In this document: positions 1-5,768 of the stretch, in pieces
How the letters are laid out: each line of letters starts with the position of its first letter
How positions within the stretch are numbered: the first letter of the stretch is position 1
Assembly: GCA_017457465.1 (NCBI GenBank)
Contig: JAFTHJ010000226.1
Coordinates: forward strand, 1 to 11,728
Length of the DNA stretch: 11,728 nucleotides
Reading direction: 5' to 3'
Source: Clostridia bacterium
GTDB lineage: Bacteria > Bacillota > Clostridia > Oscillospirales > CAG-272
Notes under the pieces: generated by a model
Seen by the model: only the letters and a program-made list of their open reading frames with translations
Told to the model about the DNA's origin: nothing
The model's database searches: none
Made by a program: the position numbers and the translations under genes

Positions 1-1
1 C

Positions 2-106
2 GGCGGAATTGAGAACGCGGTAAAGAGGGCGCTTCAGACAAGCGGAAAGTTTATTCCGTGGCAGGTAATAACCGTCTCAACCGACGGAAGAATTATAGAA
101 AGATAA
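2..106 (+). CDS. C-terminal end of an unrecognised protein (partial)
   Basis: The frame opening at base 2 stays open for 34 codons and ends in TAA at 104-106, 17 bases before the flavodiiron start. It therefore looks like the 3' end of a gene whose beginning lies outside the window. The visible peptide reads GGIENAVKRALQTSG, then KFIPWQVITVSTDGRIIER: a likely amphipathic helix followed by a beta-strand-rich tail. I do not recognise the family. The short gap and same orientation suggest it is co-transcribed with the flavodiiron protein and may share its promoter, since no promoter is visible in front of that gene. The fragment is too short to be sure it is coding. Confidence 0.5.
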   Translation, partial: GGIENAVKRALQTSGKFIPWQVITVSTDGRIIER

Positions 107-123
107 ACAGACGGAGGAATAAA

Positions 124-1914
124 ATGTTTATTACAAATGATATCAAGTACATCGGAGTCAACGACCACAAGGTAGACCTTTTTGAGGGACAGTATGTCGT
201 TCCAAACGGAATGTCCTATAACTCGTACGCGATTATTGACGAGAAGATTGCCATAATGGACACGGTAGACGCAAACTTCACGCATGAGTGGCTCGACAAT
301 ATTCAGAACACACTCGGCTCAAGAAAACCCGACTACCTCATAGTTCAGCATATGGAGCCCGACCACTCGGCTAATATTGCTAATTTTGTCAAGGCTTATC
401 CCAACGTAAAGCTGGTTGCCTCTGCAAAGGCGTTCGTTATGATGAAGAATTTCTTCGGAACAGACTTCACCGACAAACAGGTGGTCGTCAGCGAGGGAGA
501 TACCCTCTCACTCGGTCGCCACACCCTCGCCTTTGTTGCCGCTCCTATGGTACATTGGCCCGAGGTCATAGTTACCTACGACAGTACAGACAAGGTTCTT
601 TTCTCTGCCGACGGATTCGGAAAATTCGGTGCGCTTGACGTAGAGGAGGACTGGGCGTGTGAGGCAAGACGCTATTATATAGGCATCGTTGGAAAGTACG
701 GAGCACAGGTACAGAATCTTCTCAAAAAAGCGGCAGGACTTGATATTGAAAAAATATGCCCTCTACACGGTCCAGTCCTTACGGAGAATCTCGGCTATTA
801 CCTCGGTCTCTATAATACATGGTCAAGCTATCAGCCCGAGGAGGAGGGTATCGTAATTGCCTACACCTCGGTTTACGGAAACACAAAAAAGGCGGTTCTC
901 CAGCTTGCGGAGAAGCTCAAGGCGAAGGGTTGCCCGAAGGTGGTACTGAACGACCTCGCGAGATGCGATATGGCAGAGGCGGTCGAGGATGCCTTCCGTT
1001 ACAGTAAGCTCGTTCTCGCGACCACAACTTACAACGCGGATGTATTCCCCTTTATGCGTGAATTTATCAACCACCTAACCGAGCGCAACTATAGCAACCG
1101 CACGGTAGCTCTTATTGAGAACGGAAGCTGGGCGCCTCTCGCCGCAAAGGTTATGAGGGGTATGCTTGAGAGTAGCAAGAACATCACATTTACCGACACG
1201 ACGGTAAAGATAATGTCGGCGCTCAACGAGGAAAGCTCGTCCGCGCTTGAGGCTCTTGCCGAGGAGCTTTGCCGTGAATATCTCGCGCAGAGCGACAAGA
1301 CGGCTAACAAGAACGACCTCACTGCTCTCTTTAATATCGGATACGGTCTGTATGTAGTTACCTCGAATGACGGCAAGAAGGATAACGGTCTTATCGTTAA
1401 CACGGTAACACAGGTAACAAACACCCCCAACAGAATCGCCGTTGCGATAAACAAGGAAAACTATTCTCACCACGTCATAAAGCTGACGGGAATTATGAAC
1501 ATCAACTGTCTGACTACAGAAGCACCCTTTAAGGTGTTCGAGGCGTTTGGATTTGTGAGCGGACGAAATGTCGACAAATTCGCGAATTGTGAGCCGCTCC
1601 GCTCGGACAACGGACTTGTTTTCCTTCCCAGATATATCAATTCCTTTATGTCGCTCAAGGTGGAGCAGTATGTCGACCTCGACACACACGGAATGTTCAT
1701 CTGCTCGGTAACAGAGGCAAGAGTCCTTTCCGACAAGGAAACTATGACATACACTTATTATCAGAACAATGTCAAGCCCAAGCCCGAAACCGAGGGCAAG
1801 AAAGGCTTTGTCTGCAAGATATGCGGCTGGGTATACGAGGGAGACACGCTTCCCGATGATATAGTATGTCCGCTTTGCAAACACGGAGCGTCTGATTTTG
1901 AAGAAATAAAATAA
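124..1914 (+). CDS. fprA: Multidomain flavodiiron protein (diiron/flavodoxin core + flavin reductase + rubredoxin)
   Basis: Cytoplasmic O2- and/or NO-reducing enzyme of 596 residues that protects anaerobes. Residues 1-240 form the metallo-beta-lactamase-like diiron domain. All expected ligands are visible: H76, E78, D80 and H81 in HMEPDH, H144, D163 in SADGFG, and H215 in PLHGP. Residues 242-390 are flavodoxin-like, with the FMN loop TSVYGNT. Residues 398-545 resemble a flavin reductase domain. Residues 560-596 are a rubredoxin-like module with C564, C567, C582 and C585. The core alone is usually about 400 residues, so this is an extended form that could take electrons from NAD(P)H without separate partners (inference). 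The ATG at 124 is chosen over an upstream in-frame GTG at 58 because ACGGAGGA precedes it and the family begins with this peptide. The gene lies 28 bases before the free rubredoxin gene, suggesting one operon. Preference for O2 or NO cannot be read from the sequence. Confidence 0.95.
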   Translation: MFITNDIKYIGVNDHKVDLFEGQYVVPNGMSYNSYAIIDEKIAIMDTVDANFTHEWLDNIQNTLGSRKPDYLIVQHMEPDHSANIANFVKAYPNVKLVASAKAFVMMKNFFGTDFTDKQVVVSEGDTLSLGRHTLAFVAAPMVHWPEVIVTYDSTDKVLFSADGFGKFGALDVEEDWACEARRYYIGIVGKYGAQVQNLLKKAAGLDIEKICPLHGPVLTENLGYYLGLYNTWSSYQPEEEGIVIAYTSVYGNTKKAVLQLAEKLKAKGCPKVVLNDLARCDMAEAVEDAFRYSKLVLATTTYNADVFPFMREFINHLTERNYSNRTVALIENGSWAPLAAKVMRGMLESSKNITFTDTTVKIMSALNEESSSALEALAEELCREYLAQSDKTANKNDLTALFNIGYGLYVVTSNDGKKDNGLIVNTVTQVTNTPNRIAVAINKENYSHHVIKLTGIMNINCLTTEAPFKVFEAFGFVSGRNVDKFANCEPLRSDNGLVFLPRYINSFMSLKVEQYVDLDTHGMFICSVTEARVLSDKETMTYTYYQNNVKPKPETEGKKGFVCKICGWVYEGDTLPDDIVCPLCKHGASDFEEIK

Positions 1915-1942
1915 AAAATAATATATACGGAGGTATAATAAA

Positions 1943-2104
1943 ATGAAAAAGTATGTTTGTGATGTATGCGGTTGGGAATACGACGAGGCTGCTGGCGCGC
2001 CCGAATACGGTATAGCCCCCGGAACGAAGTTCGAGGACCTTCCCGAGGATTTCGAATGCCCTCTCTGCGGAGTTGGCAAGGATAACTTCAGCGAGGCTGA
2101 ATAA
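1943..2104 (+). CDS. Rubredoxin
   Basis: A 53-residue one-iron electron carrier of normal rubredoxin length. The four iron-binding cysteines are C6 and C9 (CDVCG) and C39 and C42 (CPLCG). The family features YGIAPGTKFEDLP and GVGKDNF are also visible. The ATG at 1943 follows GGAGG with nine intervening bases. Rubredoxins pass electrons to flavodiiron proteins, rubrerythrin and superoxide reductase. Lying 28 bases after a flavodiiron gene, this one is probably co-transcribed and used in the same stress response, even though that enzyme already has its own shorter rubredoxin module. A hairpin follows the stop codon. Confidence 0.96.
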   Translation: MKKYVCDVCGWEYDEAAGAPEYGIAPGTKFEDLPEDFECPLCGVGKDNFSEAE

Positions 2105-2110
2105 CAGGAC

Positions 2111-2141
2111 GGGGCTGTTGCAACTCTTTTGCGACAGCCCC
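2111..2141 (+). terminator. Hairpin after rubredoxin gene, possible weak terminator
   Basis: GGGGCTGTTGC (2111-2121) pairs with GCGACAGCCCC (2131-2141) as an 11-bp stem with one G-T pair and a nine-base loop. It starts seven bases after the rubredoxin stop. No run of T follows, only TTACAT, so it may be a partial terminator or an mRNA-stabilising hairpin that lets some transcription reach the ZIP gene 24 bases further on. Immediately after it, CCTT (2140-2143) can pair with AAGG (2148-2151) of the next ribosome binding site. Confidence 0.5.
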
Positions 2142-2165
2142 TTACATAAGGAGTAAAGATACTGT

Positions 2166-2918
2166 ATGGAAATGGTATTACTTACCGCTCTCGGCGTTGG
2201 CGGAGCTACCGTCATAGGAGCGGTGATAGGCTTTATATTCAAAAAAATATCTCATAAATTCTCGGATATCGTCCTCTCGTTTGCCGCGGGAGTAATGCTT
2301 GCGGCGGCGGTGCTCGGACTTATCCTGCCCTCGCTTGAGTACGGCGGCAAATACGGTCTGATTATCACCGTTGCGGGTATCTTTGCGGGAGCGCTCTGCC
2401 TTAACCTTATAGACAAGCTCGTCCCTCACCTGCACAAGATGGTAGGTGCGGACATAGAGTCGCATCATAACGCGAACTTGAGCAAGGTTCTCTTATTTGT
2501 AACAGCAATTGCCATTCATAATCTTCCCGAGGGAATCGCGGCAGGTGTTGGCTTTGGCTCGGGAGATACCGCACAGGCTCTCATTATTGCTGGAGGTATC
2601 GCGCTTCAGAATATCCCCGAGGGTATGGTGATTATAGGTCCTATGCTCGCGGCGGGTGTAACACCGAGGCGAACCTTTGTTCTGGCTATGATAACGGGTG
2701 TCGTTGAGGTAATCGGAACGCTTATCGGCTATTTTGCCGTAAGCATCGCATCCGCGATTCTTCCCTTTGCTCTCGCCTTTGCGGGAGGAACAATGCTCTA
2801 CGTCATCAGTGACGAAATGATACCCGAAACACACTCGCACGGAAGTGAGCGCGGAGCAACCTACGCCCTGCTTGTCGGCTTCTGCGTTATGCTTGTGACC
2901 GACGTGCTTTTGGGATAA
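2166..2918 (+). CDS. ZIP-family divalent metal transporter
   Basis: Inner-membrane permease of 250 residues that imports divalent metals, typically Zn2+ and sometimes Fe2+ or Mn2+. About eight hydrophobic segments can be traced. The metal-site signatures are present: HNLPEG at residues 118-123 and QNIPEG at 148-153, in the positions of TM4 and TM5. A short polar His-containing loop (HLHKMVGADIESHH, about 88-101) lies between TM3 and TM4, and ETHSHG is near the C-terminal end. Length fits the bacterial GufA/ZupT group. The ATG at 2166 follows AAGGAG with 12 bases between, a rather long gap, but no better in-frame start is seen. Its place after the flavodiiron and rubredoxin genes hints at metal supply for iron enzymes, but this is inference. 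The substrate cannot be assigned from the sequence. Confidence 0.93.
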   Translation: MEMVLLTALGVGGATVIGAVIGFIFKKISHKFSDIVLSFAAGVMLAAAVLGLILPSLEYGGKYGLIITVAGIFAGALCLNLIDKLVPHLHKMVGADIESHHNANLSKVLLFVTAIAIHNLPEGIAAGVGFGSGDTAQALIIAGGIALQNIPEGMVIIGPMLAAGVTPRRTFVLAMITGVVEVIGTLIGYFAVSIASAILPFALAFAGGTMLYVISDEMIPETHSHGSERGATYALLVGFCVMLVTDVLLG

Positions 2919-2930
2919 TCCGATAATATA

Positions 2931-2964
2931 ACAAAAGGCTTCCCCACGAGGGGAAGCCTTTTGT
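2931..2964. terminator. Bidirectional rho-independent terminator between ZIP gene and asd
   Basis: ACAAAAGGCTTCCCC (2931-2945) and GGGGAAGCCTTTTGT (2950-2964) are perfect complements, giving a 15-bp stem with loop ACGA. The outer A/T stretches supply a U-rich end in both directions. It lies 13 bases after the ZIP stop and about 50 bases after the asd stop, between two converging genes, so it can serve both. A weaker imperfect stem (2969-2978 with 2987-2997) lies next to it on the asd side. Confidence 0.9.
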
Positions 2965-3016
2965 ATTCGGTTTTATGGCACAAGTACCGTAAAAACCTAA
3001 AAAACTTGAAATTCAA

Positions 3017-4093
3017 TTAATCAAAATAACCCTGCTTGTAGAGAAGCTCCGCTATAAGAACCGCTCCGCCTGCCGCTCCTCGGAGCGTGTTGTGAGAAAG
3101 TCCTACGAACTTATAGTCATAGATAGCGTCCTCACGGAGTCTACCCGCAGTCACGCCCATACCGCCGTAGATATCGCGGTCAAGTCTTGCCTGGGGACGG
3201 TTCTCCTCCTCAAAATATGTAATGAACTGTGCGGGAGCGCTGGGAAGCTCAAGCTCTTGAGGGAGTCCGCGGAAGTTCTTCCAGTCCTCAAGTATCTGCT
3301 CCTTGGTGGGCTTGTTTTCAAACTTAACGAAAACCGCAGCCGTGTGTCCGTCTGTTACGGGAACACGGATACACTGTGTTGTGATAACGGTGTCGTCAGC
3401 CTTAACTATCTCGCCATTCTCAACCTTACCCCAGACACGCAGAGGCTCCTGCTCACTCTTCTCTTCCTCGCCGCCGATAAAGGGAATGATATTATCTATC
3501 ATTTCAGGCCATTCCTTGAAGGTCTTACCCGCACCCGAGATAGCCTGATAGGTGGTAGCGACAACTTCCTTTATACCGTACTTGCGAAGGGGGGTAAGCT
3601 CGGGAACATACGCCTGAACCGAGCAGTTGGGCTTTACCGCTATAAAGCCTCTCTTTGTTCCGAGTCTTGCCCTCTGCGCGGCTATAACTTCAAGATGCTC
3701 GGGGTTTATTTCGGGAATTACCATAGGAACGTCGGGAGTCCAACGGTGAGCGCTGTTGTTCGAAACAACGGGAATCTCTGCCTTTGCATAAGCATATTCA
3801 AGCTCCTTGACCTCGTCCTTCTTGAGGTTTACGGCGCAGAATACGAAGCTGCAAAGCGCCTTGACCTCGTCTATCGCGTCACTGCTGATAATTACCATCT
3901 TTTTATATTTTTCGGGAAGGGGAGTCGCCATCTTCCAACGTCCGTCAAGCGCCTCCTCGTATGTCTTTCCCGCGCTTCTGGGACTTGCCACAAGAGCAGT
4001 TACCTCAAAATAGGGGTGGTTCTCAAGCAAGGTCAGAAAACGCTGACCAACCATACCCGTGGCGCCAATAACGCCGACCTTCATTTTTGCCAT
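3017..4093 (-). CDS. asd: Aspartate-semialdehyde dehydrogenase (archaeal/fungal type)
   Basis: Converts 4-phospho-L-aspartate and NADPH to L-aspartate 4-semialdehyde, the branch point to lysine/diaminopimelate, threonine and methionine. The protein has 358 residues. The nucleotide-binding loop GATGMVG is at 10-16, the catalytic cysteine is C157 in KPNCSVQ, and the active-site histidine is H250 in DGHTAA. The insert and core motifs (SNNSAHRW, SGAGKTF, LRGAAGG) match the archaeal/fungal-type branch also found in many Clostridia, rather than the E. coli Asd branch. Start choice: an in-frame ATG lies four codons upstream (4105), but the ATG at 4093 follows GGAG with six bases between, and MAKMKVGVIG is a normal family beginning. 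Two good promoters lie upstream. The gene stands alone, with no lysine or threonine genes nearby, and the leader is too short for a lysine riboswitch. Confidence 0.96.
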   Translation of the reverse strand: MAKMKVGVIGATGMVGQRFLTLLENHPYFEVTALVASPRSAGKTYEEALDGRWKMATPLPEKYKKMVIISSDAIDEVKALCSFVFCAVNLKKDEVKELEYAYAKAEIPVVSNNSAHRWTPDVPMVIPEINPEHLEVIAAQRARLGTKRGFIAVKPNCSVQAYVPELTPLRKYGIKEVVATTYQAISGAGKTFKEWPEMIDNIIPFIGGEEEKSEQEPLRVWGKVENGEIVKADDTVITTQCIRVPVTDGHTAAVFVKFENKPTKEQILEDWKNFRGLPQELELPSAPAQFITYFEEENRPQARLDRDIYGGMGVTAGRLREDAIYDYKFVGLSHNTLRGAAGGAVLIAELLYKQGYFD

Positions 4094-4149
4094 ATTAATC
4101 TCCATTCCGCCGTTATTTCACAGCATAAACTAAAATTCGATTACTGATA

Positions 4150-4178
4150 ATTATATCACAAAAAACACATAAAATCAA
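4150..4178 (-). promoter_or_regulatory. Proximal sigma-A-type promoter of asd
   Basis: On the minus strand, TTGATT (4178-4173) and TATAAT (4155-4150) are separated by exactly 17 bases. That is four of six matches at -35 and a perfect -10. The start of transcription would fall near 4143, leaving a leader of about 50 bases before asd. Confidence 0.75.
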
Positions 4179-4212
4179 GATATTTCAACAGTAAATACGC
4201 AGAAAGTGCGAC

Positions 4213-4241
4213 ATTATATCTAAAATCTTTTGTGCAGTAAA
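4213..4241 (-). promoter_or_regulatory. Distal sigma-A-type promoter of asd
   Basis: On the minus strand, TTTACT (4241-4236) and TATAAT (4218-4213) are separated by 17 bases, giving a perfect -10 and a four-of-six -35. It lies 63 bases upstream of the proximal promoter, just after the rsmI remnant. The two may form a tandem pair, or only one may be active. Confidence 0.55.
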
Positions 4242-4254
4242 GATAAAAAAGTGG

Positions 4255-4404
4255 TTAATCGTTATTGAAAAGCTTATAAACGTCGTTCTTCGGTATGCCT
4301 CTTTCACGGGCGACCTTTTTTATTGCTTCCATCTTCGACATTCCGCTCTCAATATAAAGAGCGACCTGCTCCTCAAGAGTCAATTCGGTATCCTCCGCGA
4401 CAGT
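4255..4404 (-). pseudogene. rsmI: Detached C-terminal domain of RsmI, in frame after an amber codon
   Basis: Directly after the TAG that ends the rsmI main frame (4407-4405), the same frame stays open for 49 codons to TAA (4257-4255). The residues include LTLEEQVALYIESGMSKMEA and VARERGIPKNDVYKLF, which match the small helical C-terminal domain of RsmI (acidic linker, SKKEA-IK-VA, GLPKREVY). Main part plus remnant would total 287 residues, the normal RsmI length, so this is clearly the missing end of the gene. A minus-strand GGAGG (4396-4392) lies eight bases before an in-frame TTG (4383), so a separate 42-residue peptide could be made. Otherwise it is untranslated, or reached by reading through the stop. 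Confidence 0.85.
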
Positions 4405-5118
4405 CTATCCGCTCTTGGAAGCCCCCTCCACAACAAGCACGTACTCTCCTCTCGGCTCGTGTTCTCCATAATATGCACGAGCCTCCGAAAGCGTTACCCG
4501 CATAATCTCCTCATTGAGCTTGGTAAGCTCACGGCAAAGCGCGATTTTTCTATCACCGCCAAAGCTCGACTCAAGGTCGTCAAGCGTTGACTTAAGCTTA
4601 TGCGGTGCCTCGTGGAATATCATAGTTCTCTCCTCGCGCGAGAGCGCATCAAGTCTCTCTCGCCTCTCTGCCTTTTTCATAGGCAGAAAGCCCTCGAAGC
4701 AAAAGCGAGTCGTGGCAAGAGCAGACAGAGTGAGTGCGCATATTCCGGCACAAGCGCCAGGAATCGCCGTTACGGAGATTCCCCGCTCGGCGCACAGACG
4801 AACCAAATCCTCCCCGGGGTCGGATATTGCGGGAGTACCCGCGTCGGTCACAAGTGCGCAGGATTCTCCGCCCTCAAGCCGCGAGACTATATACTCTCCT
4901 CGCTCCGCCTTATTGTGTTCAAAATAGGATACGAGCGGACGGGATATGCCGAAATGTGTCAGCATCCTGACTGTATTTCTCGTATCCTCGGCGGCGATAA
5001 AATCCACCTCGGAGAGTACCTTGAGCGCTCTCTCGCTTATATCCGAACGATTTCCTATGGGCGTTGAAACAAGATAGAGCGTTCCGCCCACAACCTTATT
5101 CTTTTCTTCATTTTTCAT
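4405..5118 (-). CDS. rsmI: 16S rRNA (cytidine(1402)-2'-O)-methyltransferase RsmI, truncated by an in-frame TAG
   Basis: RsmI uses S-adenosylmethionine to 2'-O-methylate C1402 in the decoding centre of 16S rRNA. The 237 residues before the TAG hold the full methyltransferase (SAM-fold) region. Visible motifs are LVSTPIGN (17-23), AEDTRNT (43-49), the SAM-binding loop VTDAGTPAISDPG (90-102), IPGACA (119-124) and FHEAPHKL further on. The family is normally about 280-290 residues. The missing C-terminal helical domain, thought to help with substrate binding or dimer contacts, lies in the same frame after the TAG. The ATG at 5118 is chosen because family homology begins at GGTLYLV; the frame is open for 41 further upstream codons with no family similarity. 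GGAG lies about 14 bases before this ATG, a poor spacing, so a GTG nearer to GGTLYLV is a possible alternative. The gene is divergent from the amidase. Whether the product is active is unknown. Confidence 0.88.
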   Translation of the reverse strand: MKNEEKNKVVGGTLYLVSTPIGNRSDISERALKVLSEVDFIAAEDTRNTVRMLTHFGISRPLVSYFEHNKAERGEYIVSRLEGGESCALVTDAGTPAISDPGEDLVRLCAERGISVTAIPGACAGICALTLSALATTRFCFEGFLPMKKAERRERLDALSREERTMIFHEAPHKLKSTLDDLESSFGGDRKIALCRELTKLNEEIMRVTLSEARAYYGEHEPRGEYVLVVEGASKSG

Positions 5119-5208
5119 TTTTTGTATAAACGCTCCTTCGTTTTTATCACAAACGGAACAACGGCGGAATATTCTTAATATTGAAATACCGCTGAAAGGA
5201 AGCTCCGT

Positions 5209-5768
5209 ATGGCAATCAAAATATACATAGACCAAGGTCACAATCCGAAAAACCCCAACGCAGGTGCCGAGGGAAACGGACTGCGAGAGCAGGACATTGT
5301 TTTCAGAGTGGGAACAGAACTTGCCGCTCTTCTTCGAGCGAACCCCGATTTTGAGGTACGGCTCTCACGCCCCACCTCCGAAACACAGATAGGCTCGTCA
5401 AACTCCGAAAGTCTGCGGCTGCGTGTGAACGACGCCAACGCGTGGGCGCCGATTATTTCATAAGTCTGCACACAAACGCATCCTCTCTCCCCGCCGCCAC
5501 GGGAAGCGAGGCATTCGCGTATTCATCTCCCTCTGCGGCATTTAGCCTCGGCGAGGATATCCTCGAGGGACTCAACCGAACCACAGGACTTAAAAACCGC
5601 GGAATGAAGGTCAGAACTAATCTGTATGTTCTGCGAAGGACACAGATGCCCGCCGTTCTCGTCGAGCTTGGATTTATCACCAACGCCGCTGACGCCGCGC
5701 TTATGAGCAACCGTCCCGACCTATTTGCGCAGGGTATCTATCAGGGTATAGTGGAATATACAACTTAA
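5209..5768 (+). pseudogene. N-acetylmuramoyl-L-alanine amidase (Amidase_3) with a single-base frameshift
   Basis: This is a zinc amidase that cuts the amide bond between N-acetylmuramic acid and L-alanine of peptidoglycan. The first frame (5209-5463) begins MAIKIYIDQGHNP and carries the zinc ligands H11 and E27. Its family match ends at VNDANAW (TGG at 5443-5445). The match continues with GADYFISLHTNAS in the frame one base back (GGC at 5445-5447), which carries the third zinc ligand in SLHTNA and the catalytic glutamate in LVELGFITN. Joining the frames gives about 186 residues, a complete catalytic domain. Adding one G to the GGG at 5444-5446 would restore one open frame, so a one-base deletion or a base-calling error is most likely. 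There is no signal peptide and no wall-binding domain, as in some lysin-like or sporulation amidases. The ATG at 5209 follows AAAGGAAG. The stop codon overlaps that of the convergent ligA. Confidence 0.88.

Noticed and set aside
58..123. GTG start at 58 for the flavodiiron gene, adding 22 basic residues
   Set aside because: The region overlaps the end of the upstream gene, has no ribosome binding site and no family similarity. The ATG at 124 has ACGGAGGA and starts at the conserved family N-terminus.
1934..1939. TATAAT before the rubredoxin gene as a promoter
   Set aside because: It lies between the Shine-Dalgarno sequence and the start codon, so it cannot be a -10 for this gene, and no -35 is present at a suitable distance.
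1075..2079. Long open frame on the minus strand opposite the flavodiiron and rubredoxin genes
   Set aside because: It is an antisense shadow of two clear genes; its residue composition is implausible and no ribosome binding site was seen.
3092..4147. Long plus-strand open frame opposite asd
   Set aside because: It mirrors asd codon by codon, has no recognisable domain, and lies opposite a certain gene.
4188..4241. Small hairpins (CGCA/TGCG near 4198-4210 and ATCTTT/AAAGAT near 4225-4244) as an rsmI terminator
   Set aside because: Stems are only 4-6 bp and AT-rich, and one overlaps a promoter element; they look like chance.
5443..5450. Programmed -1 ribosomal frameshift in the amidase gene
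   Set aside because: No X-XXY-YYZ slippery heptamer and no obvious stimulatory stem directly downstream; a missing G in a short G run is the simpler explanation.
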